From Psococerastis gibbosa (Eukaryota; Arthropoda; Insecta; Psocodea; Psocidae): a DNA stretch of 64,000 nucleotides. Shown here piece by piece: positions 1-10,993 of this stretch; within the stretch, counting starts at the first letter, position 1, and each line of letters begins with the position of its first letter. The stretch lies in the NCBI GenBank assembly GCA_963971405.1, contig OZ020492.1:1798001-1862000 (forward strand). Reading direction: 5' to 3'. The position numbers were made by a program, and so were the translations under genes. A model generated the notes under the pieces. That model saw only the letters and a program-made list of their open reading frames with translations. It did not search any database and was not told where the DNA came from.

Positions 1-2395
1 CCCTAAGTCGTAGCCTAATGCTTGACTGAGGGCTTAAAAGTAATTATTGAGACTTTAATTAAGGTTATCATTTATATTATCTGTAAATATTTATAAGACT
101 AATAATTAAGTATAAAAAGTTCGGTGTAAAAAACAACAGTTCTCTGTATATTGATTTTGAATTTGTGTGGCGATTTTATGCAGAAAATCATCATTCTTGC
201 TTACAATCGTCGATCTTTCTACTCACTTTCGTTAATTTTCGTCACCATTTCGCTTGTTCTCATTGAAAACAATCATTCAGCAGAACGCAGAAAATTGCAA
301 ACTGCGTGGGCGGTTTTTCTTTAATTTGACGAAAAATTTCAAACTGTAACACTACTCAATACTTGTATTAGCCATTACCCTGGCTAAGTGTACCAACACG
401 GTACACTTTCGAAGGCCTTCAATCGCAAGTGAGTTAAGTTACGGTTGATAACTAGGTGAACAGGACAACTTTTGTGTTAATATCTACGCGTAATCCCTAA
501 GTCGTAGCCGAATGCTTGACTGAGGGCTTAAAAGTAATTATTGAGACTTTCGTTAAGATTATCATTTATATTAACTGTAAATATTTCTAAGGCTAATAAA
601 TAAATATGTATAAAAAATTCGGTGTAAAAAAAACCTGTCTCTGTATATTGATTTTGAACTTTGAACTAGCAACACGGTACACTTTCGAAGGGCGTCAATC
701 GCAAGTGAGTTAAGTTACAATTGATAACTAGGTATACAAGCCAACTTATGTGTAATTATCTACGCGTAATCCCCATGTCGTAGCCGAATGCTTGACTGAG
801 GGCTTAAAAGTAATTATTGAGACTTTCGTTAAGATTATCATTTATATTAACTGTAAATATTTTTAAGACTAGTAATTAAGTATAAAAAGTTCGATGTAAA
901 AAAAAAACAGTTCTCTGTATATTGATTTTGAATTTGTGCGGCGATTTTATGCAGAAAATCATCATTCTTGCTTACAATCGTCGATCTTTCTACTCACTTT
1001 CCTTAATTTTCGTCACCATTTCCCTTGTTCTCATTGAAAACAATCATTCAGCAGAGCGCAGAAAATTGCAAACTGCGTGGGCGGTTTTTCTTTAATTTGA
1101 CGAAAAATTTCAAACTGTAACACTACTCAATACTTGCATTAGCCATTACCCTGGCAAAGTGTAGCAACACGGTACACTTTCGAAGGGCGTCAATCGCAAG
1201 TGAGTTAAGTTACAATTGATAACTAGGTATACAAGCCAACTTATGTGTAATTATCTACGCGTAATCCCCATGTCGTAGCCGAATGCTTGACTGAGGGCTT
1301 AAAAGTAATTATTGAGACTTTCGTTAAGATTATCATTTATATTAACTGTAAATATTTTTAAGACTAGTAATTAAGTATAAAAAGTTCGATGTAAAAAAAA
1401 AACAGTTCTCTGTATATTGATTTTGAATTTGTGCGGCGATTTTATGCAGAAAATCATCATTCTTGCTTACAATCGTCGATCTTTCTACTCACTTTCGTTA
1501 ATTTTCGTCACCATTTCGCTTGTTCTCATTGAAAACAATCATTCAGCAGAACGCAGAAAATTGCAAACTGCGTGGGCGGTTTTTCTTTAATTTGACGAAA
1601 AATTTCAAACTGTAACACTACTCAATACTTGCATTAGCCAAACACGTACACTTTCGAAGGGCATCAATCGCAAGTGGGTTCAGTTACGATTGATAACTAG
1701 GTATACAAGACAACTTTTGTGTTATTATCTACGCGTAATCTATTTAGGGCTTAAGAGTAATTATTGAGACTTTCGTTATGATTATCATTTATATTAACTG
1801 TAAATATTTATTAGACTAATAATTAAGTATAAAAAGTTCGGTGTAAATAAAAACAGTTCTCTGCATATTGATTTTGAATTTGTGGCAATTTTATGTCGAA
1901 AATCATCATTCTTGCTTATAGACGTCGATCTTTCTACTCAATTTCGTTAATTTTCGACAACATTTCGCTTGTTCTCATTGAAAACAATCATTCAGCAGAA
2001 CGCAGAAAATTGCAAACTGCGTGGGTGGTTATTTTTTTAATTTGACGAAAAATTTCAAACTGTAACACTACTCAATACTTGCATTGGCCACTACCCTGAC
2101 AAAGTGTAGCAATACGGTACACATTCGAAGGGCGTCAATCGCAAGTGAGTTAAGTTACTATTGATCACTAGGTATACAAGACAACTCTTTTGTTATTATC
2201 TACGCGTAATCCCTAAGTCTTAGCCTAGTGCTTGACTTAGGGCTTAAAAGTAATTATTGAGACTTTCGTTACGATTATCGTTTATATTAACTGTAAATAT
2301 TTATAAGACTAATTAAGTATAAAAAGTTCGATGTGAAAAAAACCATTCTCTGTATTTCGATTTTGAATTTATGCGGGAATTTTATGCTGAAAATT
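1..2395. repeat. Tandem satellite, ~495-bp unit, partly mariner-derived
   Basis: Six head-to-tail units start at about 1, 495, 771, 1266, 1740 and 2211, recognisable by the block GACTGAGGGCTTAAAAGTAA near each start. Full units are 494-495 bp. The unit at 495 is only 276 bp because it lacks the middle. Those at 1266 and 1740 are 474 and 471 bp (the latter lacks the first ~26 bp), and the last breaks off near 2395. The units at 771 and 1266 look almost identical. About 250 bp of each full unit (for example 950-1200) matches the minus-strand mariner at 3284-4182, with an internal deletion joining AGCAGAACGC to AGAAAATTGC. The rest of the unit is of unknown origin. The array may continue to the left of the window. 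Confidence 0.9.
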
Positions 2396-3283
2396 GTTAC
2401 ATATTCTGTTGCCAAATTGTGGGCAAGTGAGAGAATAATACCGTAGACTTGCTTAACATGAGTTTATTTTTTATGATACACTATTTAATTAAGACTGAAT
2501 GATTTTTCGGTAGTAAGTCCAATACGCATTATAGGATTTTTTTTTTTATCTTGTGTCACTATGTATTATTCTATTTAGGAGTGGGACTTTCAAGTATACT
2601 ACCTCCTAATGCAAGTGTGCTTGATGTTAGTTTTGAACTTGTGTGAATGGAGTTAGAATGGAGACATTTAATTTAATTTAACTTAAGAAACTGGAAACGT
2701 AGATACATCCATTCTTGCCTAACATCTCGCAGTTTATTATGATTTATCGCTTTATTGTTAATTGGCAACGGTTACGTGTTACTGTCAATTTCATAGATAG
2801 CCCATCTCATATAGGCTATTGTTTGTGTTATGTGCTTGCGGGAAATAATTCTTTAAGGCCCAATCGGACCCCCCCCCCCCCCCCCCCCTCCTCCTGCGGG
2901 ACACCAATTTTTTTGTACAAAGTCAAATTTCACAGTGAATATTTATTGTAGAGCAAGAAAAAAGATATCAAGCATTAGAGATTAGAAGCAGTATTTCTCG
3001 ACATTTTTAAACATGTGCGTATCGAGTCCTGTTCACCTCAGAATTAATTAATCCGATTGGGTCTTAAAATATTTTTTAACATATATGGTTGAAAAGTATC
3101 TTCTACGTAAATACGAGGATAGCATTACGTATTCATTTTTTTATTTTCTGCATACATTTTTCATTTGCATATATTACACGTGACATAATTATTTAGGATG
3201 CCGTACTTCGGGCTTTCCGTGTTTTGTGTTTGTGTGTTTAATTCGATAAGTGTTGCCTAAAATTTTCCATGCTGGGCATTATA
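2396..3283. other. Gene-free spacer with poly-C tract
   Basis: AT-rich sequence between the satellite and the first mariner. It contains a homopolymer C run at about 2869-2888. Short open frames here are unrelated to any family I recognise and one depends on the poly-C run. I see no gene. Confidence 0.5.
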
Positions 3284-4182
3284 CGAGATGTGCCAATTAA
3301 TTACCTGGGCCATAACAGCTATTTATTCAAAATGACATACATTTACTAATTGTCACCTTCAACGTACCTCCCTTCCCGATCTACACATCGCTGCATGCGG
3401 ATCTTCCAAAGTTAAAAACAATGCTGCAGGTCATTGGGTGTGAGACCGTGGAGCAGCTCCACCGTTTCCGACCTCACCTCATCCATCAACCCTAAACGTG
3501 TTCCTTTCAAGGCAAATTTGATTTTAAGGAAGAGGATGATGTCACAGGGGGCAAGATCTGGGGAATAAGGGACATGTTTAAGCCCAGTGACCTGTCCGTC
3601 CGCTCTTTCTGTTCCTGCGAATGTTTTTTTGGTGCCAATTTCGCACTCACTTTTGTCATGTTCAATTCGTCGTGCAGAATTTGTCGCACCGTTTTTTTAG
3701 TATTATTTACCATTTCAGCTATCATTCTTGTTTACAGTCGGCGATCTTTCCGCACAATTTCGTTAATTTTCGACACCATTCCGCTTGTTCTCATTGAGAA
3801 CAATCGTCCAGCAGAACGCCCATTGCCCATAACCTCTTCCCAGCCACCACTAAATCATTTGTGCCACTCAAACACAGTTGTACGCTGCGTTATATTTTCG
3901 CCATAAGCCTCTTTCAGCAATTGGAAACTTTGCGTGGGCGTTTTTTTTTAAAGTAGACTAAAACTTTCGAACTAACACTACTCAATACGTGCATTAGCCA
4001 TTAACCTGGCAAAGTGTAGCAACACGGTACACTTTCGAAGGGCGTCAATCGCAAACTTACAGGCTGAAAGGAATGAAATTGCGTGGTATTGAAGTTCAAG
4101 GTGAGCAGGTCATTGACTTATAAGTGCTATTTCTCTCTGATAAAGCACAGACATAGTCCGGGTAATAAATTGGCACACATCG
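3284..4182 (-). mobile_element. Mariner copy A, internally deleted, TA duplication
   Basis: A non-autonomous mariner-family transposon of 899 bp. Its ends are inverted: the left reads CGAGATGTGCCAATTAATTA and the right, reverse-complemented, CGATGTGTGCCAATTTATTA. It is flanked by TA on both sides (3282-3283, 4183-4184). On the minus strand it keeps part of the N-terminal helix-turn-helix region of a transposase (motif KTVRQILHDELNM, around 3650-3720) and, after a large internal deletion, a segment like the C-terminal end (PCDIILFLKIKFALKGT-like, around 3480-3560, frameshifted). The catalytic core is missing. It belongs to the same family as 47611-48476 and is the source type of the satellite at 1-2395. 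Confidence 0.85.
3507..4050 (-). pseudogene. Mariner transposase remnant (copy A)
   Basis: Within mariner copy A the minus strand encodes transposase fragments in more than one frame. One 72-residue open stretch (3507-3725) begins MIAEMVNNTKKTVRQILHDE, the second helix-turn-helix part of mariner transposases, followed by AKLAPKKHSQEQKER, the linker. It then jumps to sequence corresponding to the C-terminal part, so the aspartate-bearing catalytic domain is deleted. No functional product is expected. The assignment rests on family motifs read by eye. Confidence 0.7.
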
Positions 4183-4186
4183 TATA

Positions 4187-5383
4187 CTTTGTTGGTTAAT
4201 TACTTCTGTCACTACTAAAACTAGGGAAATAGTCAGTGAAATATTATGTTGTCGAAAAATTTCTTTAATAACCGTGAAAAACAACTAAAAGAACCCACGA
4301 AAAAAAAATTACTCAAACTGCCCGCCTCCTGGCGAACGGAGGCCCGGATTGCGTGAATGTTCATTTCCTCGACTACCTTCATAATGCTCCCCTTCACTGA
4401 GTCCAAATGTTTATGTGGCAGGATCTTTCTCCTCAATTATTTGCCATGTGGAAAGTCAAAAGGACTCAAGTCTAGGCAGGAAGAGGCCCAACCATCATAA
4501 GCAATAAAGTGAATTTTGTTCTCATGGAACCACTGCTGGGTACTCTTGGCTTTATGTGTTGGAGCCGAATAAGGTTTGTCTCAAAGGCTTCACTACTTTA
4601 TCAAGTACTGTATTTTTATAAACAAGAGCAATAGATGGACCTCATTCATGCCGTGGCAACATGTTCCCATCCATACCATCACTGAGGAGGGATGATGGCC
4701 TCGAATAACTCTGGGAGCAATTTTCCTTGAATTAGCAGAGCGTCTGGCGTATTCCTTATCGTTTTGTACGTTTTACGTTTCTTCTATGGTAAAATGTTTT
4801 TCGCCAGAAAAAAAATAATACTTCTGTGGCCATTGTTTGCGTACTACTTGAGTAGCACACGACTTATTAAGCGTCTCAAAGTTTTCAGTCGATTATTCAA
4901 TAGCTGGCTTTTCTTCCATCCTACGTCTCGATTAGTAATAGTTTTGAGTGAACTTCTTTCGAGGGACATTTGTAAAGCCATGATTTTTTGCTTCCGGACG
5001 GAGTTTCGATTGATCCACAACCTAACAGTTTGAATGACGGCTGGAGTACAAACCCATCGTGGCCGATCCGATCTTTTTTTGTCACAAGTGCTCAGGGTAT
5101 CGCCCCATCGTTTGATAGTGCGATACGCAAACCCAAGCGATATACCCAGTTGCTGGAGAAACTTCAAATGGTGCGGGGCGAGTGTCCACATTTGTGAAGG
5201 GCAACTATAGCAACATACTCTTCTTCCTAGCCCCAATCCATGACTATTTTCTAAAATGCTTCTAATTTTATGACAAAATTAAAGGCAATTTGATGAAAAA
5301 TAACAATTGATGGTTTGTTAACAAAAATATTTTAATTTGAATTGGAAGGAAAGATTTATGACAGAACTCATTAACCAACCAGG
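4187..5383 (-). mobile_element. Tc1/mariner-like element with 26-bp TIRs, decayed
   Basis: Inverted ends define this element: the left TACTTTGTTGGTTAATTACT and the reverse complement of the right TACCTGGTTGGTTAATGAGT, both continuing TCTGTC, with TA on each side (4185-4186 and 5384-5385). Its length of 1197 bp is normal for a Tc1/mariner element. The minus strand carries a broken transposase. It starts four bases after mariner copy A ends. A shorter relative of its right end lies at about 18090-18278. Confidence 0.8.
4290..5236 (-). pseudogene. Tc1/mariner-like transposase, degenerate
   Basis: The longest piece (4844-5236, 130 residues) contains paired helix-turn-helix sequence: a GFAYRTIKRWGDT recognition helix, a CTPAVIQTVRLWINRNSVRK linker as in Tc1-like transposases, and KQKIMALQMSLERSSLKTI. 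Further along the minus strand, remnants of the DDE domain are visible in other frames, including a piece at 4290-4440 with LPHKHLDSVKGSIMKVVEE, which resembles the C-terminal region of these transposases. Several frameshifts and stops separate the parts, so it cannot make a full protein. The subfamily is not determined. Confidence 0.65.
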
Positions 5384-6824
5384 TAGTTGACAAAATGCAC
5401 ACTGTTCATACCATGTGCGTACAATGTAAATATACGCTATGCTTGCTTGGAAACAGGTTTTTTTATTTAGCCAGCTATTCCATTTGTCAATTTTTTATTA
5501 ATAATGGGCTATTTGAAAATTTTTGAAACCATATTTTAATACATAAGTAGGTTAATTACATACTTATCTCTTAAAATTATTGTTTTCTAAAGAAAAAGCC
5601 TAGTAGGAAAAAGTTTTTTGCGTTAATTTGACTTTAGGGCGAAAACAGTGAAAAATCCGCGATGTGACCTCATAATTCAGTGGAAGGACGAAAATCAGCT
5701 GTTTAGATTTAAAAGTTAAAACTTAAAAGATTGCAGCATATATATTATGTTGTTCTGTGGATGACAGCTGTTTACTTGAATTATGGAAATGCAAAGTAAC
5801 AGTTTCGTTGGAGTAACACGAACAGATTATTATTCAATCAACATTCTGATACGGTAATTGTTCTAAGCGTAGGAAAAGTCGTTGACGTTGGCATGGAGAG
5901 ACGAACTTTGAATAAATCTAAAATGTACTATTATGAAAACCGTTTCGATGAACCGTAAGTATTTTATTTTTTTATTTTAGGTGTAAAACGTACAAAGAAT
6001 TTAACAAATGTATCCAATTGACCTCATTGGTCGCCTCACTTCTTAATTTGAAGTTACAATCGATCGATTGCTGTGCAGCAAATGTTTTCATCTCCTTCTC
6101 CACTTTTGTCGATCTGGCCAATCTCCTTTTTAGTACAAGGCAGGTGTCCCCTCCTAGGAAACGACATTGTTGAATTAACTGTACTATAAGGCACTGCAAA
6201 ATGTTTAAAATTTTGAATAGATTTTGCTTAAGCCTTAACTTTCAAAAAATAAATGTAACCCCTATTGGTGCTTTTGTTTATAGCCTATCTACGAATATTT
6301 GATTAAATTCTCGAGTTTGTCACATCTCAAGACAGTTTCAACGATCTACTGATTCTGTCATTGCAAAACGTTTCAATTCCTTTATTATAGCAAAGGGTAC
6401 AAATAGATTCATAGAACTGCCTGACCTTCATATCTCCAAACTAATTGCCGCGCAAACTTTCAAATGTATACTGTAGGCTACACCACCTACATGTGATCAT
6501 GATCGCTTGGTGGTTTTGGGTAAAAGCATGGTTTACGTATACACGCAACGGGTTAAATGAAAACGAAGCGTCATTTATTGCATTTTTTTCATTTCTGTCG
6601 CCTTACATATTGGTCTCTGAATATATGAGGGTGAAATCGTAAGTAATGTTCATACAATAGTAGATATACCCTTGTTGCATTGAGCCTTGTGGCGCAGGTT
6701 GAGCTCGGAGCATCATTCGGTCATTAAATTGACCCTGGAGAGAAACGGAGCAAAAGTGAGCCATAAGCAAACGACAGCTATATGCAGTTATTCTTCCTCT
6801 TCTCCTTACATAGTAAAATATTAG
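5384..6824. other. Gene-free stretch
   Basis: AT-rich DNA with no coding signal I can support. It includes a short fragment of the poly(A)-tailed SINE-C family at about 5966-6040 (minus orientation; the block AATGTATCCAATTGACCTCA matches the tail half of the copies near 15900 and 29520). Confidence 0.5.
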
Positions 6825-6995
6825 TCCAAGCAGTTTAAATGGGGTCGAAGTTCCATTGAGAACGATCCACGTCCCGGCAGGCTAGTGGATGCGACCACCG
6901 CTCGGGGTAAAGAAACTGTTGCTGGAACACCGCCTCTTATATTTTATTCAGATAGCTGAAGCATCATTGTGGCATTGCAACGACCTTATGTCGCC
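6825..6995 (+). pseudogene. Mariner transposase N-terminal fragment
   Basis: Plus-strand translation gives QFKWGRSSIENDPRPGRLVD, the hallmark linker between the two helix-turn-helix motifs of mariner transposases, then after a frame change RLLYFIQIAEASLW, matching the next helix. Only about 55 residues survive and there is a frameshift. This is a different mariner lineage from the copies at 3284 and 47611, judging by the protein motif. Confidence 0.6.
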
Positions 6996-7045
6996 TTCGG
7001 TTTTTATTTGATTTTTTAAACTAAATTGACTTGATCAAGTCAAGA

Positions 7046-7240
7046 CATGTAGCGTAGTGGTACGGACTTTCACCCGAAAGGTTTTTGGTTCGAGTCCCAC
7101 ACTGGCTACATTTTCTGGCCATGCTTTGGAGGACATGTAAAGCAGGCGGTCTCGGGCCTTCCTAGTTGAGTGTAATAGAGGGCTTTATAGCCCTAACTCC
7201 GCTAGGTTGGCTTAGTAATATAAACAATAAAAAGTTATTA
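7046..7240 (+). repeat. tRNA-derived SINE, family A, copy 1
   Basis: Begins CATGTAGCGTAGTGGTACGG, an RNA polymerase III A-box-like segment, followed by a B box GGTTCGAGTCCC about 40 bp on. The body contains GCAGGCGGTCTCGGGCCTTC and GAGGGCTTTATAGCCCTAAC and the end is A/T-rich (AATAAAAAGTTATTATT). Three more copies lie at 7741 (minus), 36515 and 39674. The split promoter plus dispersed copies identifies it as a tRNA-derived SINE rather than a functional tRNA gene. Confidence 0.8.
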
Positions 7241-7374
7241 TTATTATTGATCTGTCACTGCGTTTTTGATAATTACTCATTATGAAACATTGCAAATAAG
7301 TAGGTTAGTTAATTGCATTAAGTGATATATAAAATTCGGACAATGTAGCCTATCGTATTAGCTTACACTGATGC

Positions 7375-7482
7375 CTAACCGAAATTAGAGGATTTAGAAA
7401 AAACTGAACTTAACGGTATTCGAACCCACAATCTACGCCTATCCGGGGTATCGTATTAACCCCTGGACCACAAGCCCGACAA
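7375..7482 (-). repeat. tRNA-derived SINE, family B, copy 1
   Basis: On the minus strand it reads GTCGGGCTTGTGGTCCAGGG (A-box region) and GTGGGTTCGAATACC (B box), then AGTTCAGTTTTTTCTAAATC and TCTAATTTCGGTT. The same series of blocks recurs at 52155-52285. Confidence 0.7.
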
Positions 7483-7740
7483 GTAGTGTCTGAAAAATCC
7501 TCTACGAATATGCTCTTTGACAAGATTCGCATGGTTGGACAAGTTAGCTGAGCTGCACTGATGGCTCACTAATTGATGGGAGAGCAGCAGCAGGAATCAT
7601 TTGCGAAGCTCCTAAACCAGAGCTGGTAATTTCACTAGTCACCTACATATCCGTCTTTGAAGCTGAAGTCTTCGCAATAAGATGTGCATTCGAACTCAGC
7701 AAATAGCACGGTCTAAATTTATGAAATATATAAATATTGA

Positions 7741-7934
7741 CTTTTTGTTCTATTACATAGCCAACCTAGCGGATTTAAGGCAATAAAGCCCTCTCTTACT
7801 CTCAACACTCAACTAGGAAAGCCCGGGACCACCTGCTTTACATGCCCACTAAAGCATGGCCAGAAAATGTAGCTAGTGTGGGACTCGAACCAACAACCTT
7901 TAGGGTGAAAGTCTGTACCACTACTCTACATGCC
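7741..7934 (-). repeat. tRNA-derived SINE, family A, copy 2
   Basis: Reverse-orientation copy of the family at 7046. The B box appears as GGGACTCGAACC and the body as AGGAAAGCCCGGGACCACCT on the plus strand. Together with copy 1 it forms an inverted pair about 500 bp apart. Confidence 0.8.
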
Positions 7935-9595
7935 CTGATCAGGCTTGTCAAGGGCCCATTCATTTCGCTAAGTTATTCTTTTTTAAAGAAGTCCTCCAGA
8001 CGGATTTCATTAATTTAGAATAAATAAATAAATATATTCACCATAATTTTCGTGACAAGTTGTGTGAATCTCGGTTTCGTTGTTTACTACTAATAACCTA
8101 TCAACTACTTACAACTACTGGTGCTACCTACACAATATATAAAATAAAAATAACAAGTCACATAGTGAAAGCATGCGAGTTAGTCAGTAGTATTTAGAAA
8201 TTATGTGAGGTAGTAGTAGCAGGCTTCGACCAGGAACTTATTTAGAGAATTGTCAAACGGCTTAGTGCCAGCTATGGATTTCATGAATAATAGTTATAAG
8301 TACTATTTAAAAATAATGAATAATTAGCACTTATTCCAGGGATAAGTTATCTTTTTATGTCGGTGCTACGGCTGCAGGGGGTTAACCAAAATTATTTAAT
8401 GCAGCAATTACAGTAACACTCTGATTTATTTCTTTAGCCAGTAAAATAGTTATCAAAATTCAACTACATTGTACTGTTATCACTTTCGAATCACAAGAAA
8501 AGCCTCGTCGTCTAAAGACATGCAAATATTAAATTAGTGTAATCTGTCGACCGAGAATATCTTTTTATTACTAACAGGCCGACGCATAATAATTATCAAG
8601 CGAGATTATTTAATCATTTCCTTAGAGAGACTGTAGGAGTGTAGGTTTTTCCAACCCAAAATCTGTCAGTTTTTAGTTTTATTAATTTAATGCACAAATT
8701 ATTAAAGATTCAATCTATCCAAGTCATCAGATAAGCTTACGGTATTATTATACATTGATTTTGCCGTTGAACTGATAGGGGATAGAAATGAACCCAATTA
8801 CCAAATTGATAGAGAAATAACAATATTAAAGTAAAAAATACCTTTTTATATATATTATGATAAACACTTAGACGAATTAATTAATCTCCAAAATCTTGCA
8901 TAATAAAGTAAAAGTAAGCAATTGATTGAAAGTAAAAACTGACAGATTTAGGTGTGATACGTGGTGGAAAATGTCTATGGTCAGCCTACTCTTAAGTAAA
9001 AGAAACATTTTTGTTACAGCCCTAAGTCAATAAAGCTAAACTGGGAATTTAAGACAAAATATTAGAGCAATAGACACCTAATTATCGATTAACACTTAAA
9101 GCACAGTAGACAAAAAAATATTACTTTTGACACATTGCTTCTAAAGCTGTTCCAAACATTATAATGCACATAGAAAAATACATAAGTTATTAAATTTAAA
9201 TGCTTTTCCAGGCAATCCGACCAGCAGAAAGATTCCTTAGCTGTATATATGCTATTTACAATTCACAGAAAATGAAATATCAGTGCAATACATTATTTAA
9301 TAGGAGAATATACGGTAGGTAGTTAAAAAATATAAATCCTGAAAGCATACACAACACTACTAACAACTATATTCGTCTTTTGTGACAATAAATGTGCACT
9401 CGTTCGTATTAGAAAATGCGTTGGAATTATAAATAAAAAATACAAAGTGGACATAAAAACATTTGCAAAATTGAAACATTCAAGCTGACAGCTGTGAACT
9501 GGTAGAGGATTCTCTTTCTCTCCCTCTCTCTCTCTCTCTCTATCTTGACCATTACTACTTCTTTTCGTATGTTTTGGTCAGCAACATCCCCAGCA
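7935..9595. other. Gene-free stretch with (TC)n microsatellite
   Basis: AT-rich intergenic DNA. A TC-rich microsatellite lies at about 9512-9541. No coding or RNA-gene signal was seen. Confidence 0.5.
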
Positions 9596-9714
9596 CGCAA
9601 CTGGGTAAGGTAAGGTACCCAATAGGGTTGGGTAAACCTAGACCCGGGGAAAAAGTTTCCTTTTTGTGGAGTTTCGAACACGACCATCCGTTTTGTTGGT
9701 CAGTTCTCTTCCAA
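9596..9714 (-). repeat. tRNA-derived SINE, family E, copy 1
   Basis: Minus strand reads CAATTGGAAGAGAACTGACC (A-box-like), then GTGTTCGAAACTCC (B box), then a GTTTACCCAACCCTATTGGG tail block. The same order occurs at 44185-44325 (minus), and partial copies are at 16417 and 42375. Confidence 0.65.
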
Positions 9715-10786
9715 TTGAACTAAATTTAAAGCTCTATCAAGGATAAATATTTAGTTACTAAATGAAATGAATTACCAATCCAAAGTATGTCACATCTTAT
9801 GTAGACTCAATAAATAAATAAAAATGATAGCAAAACGAAAACTAACTATTCTAAATCAGTAAAGAGAACGATAAATAGAACCGCTTCGGCCCTGAATAAA
9901 TTGAATCTTCACAATGTAAGGGCCGAAAAATTATAGTAAACAATTTATTATTATATTATTATCGTATTATCTGAGGATCGCTCAGTTTTAATAACTGCAT
10001 TGTAGCAAATATTGCATCTTTTTGAAATTTGTGGAATCGGGTTAGTTACCAAATACGAGTAATACAAAGGATATTAAAGAGTATTTGTCGATTTCTTTTT
10101 AAATTGGTTATACAGTAGAACTCAGTTAATGAGGACTCGAGTAAGAAAGAATGAAACATGGATATTCTTTTGGTCCGGTCAAAGCTCAATCAGACAAGTA
10201 CCATATAGAATACAACAGAATGGATAATGGTTGCAATAGAATATAAATAAAATAAATTGTAAGAGTGGGCCGAAAAGCCCAAATATCGCACAAATGGAAA
10301 ATACAGACAATTTTAGAAAAAAAATTTAAGTGAATATTTCTTTATAAATACACAACTCACTTGCTTGACAACCTTCTCTTTTAAAAGAACTTTTAGAGAT
10401 TTTAGAGATAAATTGACCCACAACGGGAAGAAGATAACTATATTTATCTCTATTTATCTCAAGTTTCAAATGGTACGGGTTGAACTGAACCTCGGTTGTC
10501 TGAAAACTGAGAGCTTGGCCTGGCCATGCCTATTAAACCTAGTTCTAATGTGACTCAAAAATTTTAACATGATCAAAAATTATTAGTCAATTTTGGTGTG
10601 TCTAAACGTTTAAAATATAAATACCTAAAGGAATTAATGTCATGCTATTGAAGTGCCAAAATTAAATTCTACACAACTTTTGTAGGGTTAGACTATGTAC
10701 AAATATTAAAGAAAGCTGTTCCAAATGAATTACATTCTGCCTCTAAAAACAACTTAATCTTAACATTACAGTCCAAGCGAGGGTTT

Positions 10787-10993
10787 CTATCGCAGTATTT
10801 TATGAGCATCGATATGTTGAGGGGACGGAAAGGGTTTTTCGGGTAGTTTCTTGGGTGAATGCGGGAAATTCCGCGGTGAATTATTGAACAGTGATTGGTC
10901 AGACCAATCATTCATCGGTATTGTCGCTTTGTAGAAACGAGACGATGTCTTGTTGAATATTGGGAGGAGTTCATTCGCCTCATTAAGGAGGAC
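10787..10993 (-). CDS. Pdk: Pdk coding exon 7 (C-terminus)
   Basis: Acceptor TATTTTAG|GTCCTCC, stop TAG at 10787-10789. Codes 68 residues: [20 protein letters not shown], then the DW motif in MNDWSDQ, then a Pro/Lys-rich tail ([16 protein letters not shown]). It has no in-frame Met near its start, so a simple ORF search misses it. No clear AATAAA-type polyadenylation signal was found close behind the stop. Confidence 0.92.
   Translation of the reverse strand, partial: VLLNEANELLPIFNKTSSRFYKATIPMNDWSDQSLFNNSPRNFPHSPKKLPEKPFPSPQHIDAHKILR

Noticed and set aside
1..2395. CRISPR-like array
   Set aside because: Units are ~495 bp, directly tandem, without short repeat/unique spacer alternation; eukaryotic satellite.
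7046..7120. Possible functional tRNA gene at the family A SINE
   Set aside because: Four dispersed copies with a shared non-tRNA body; no proper cloverleaf acceptor pairing seen.
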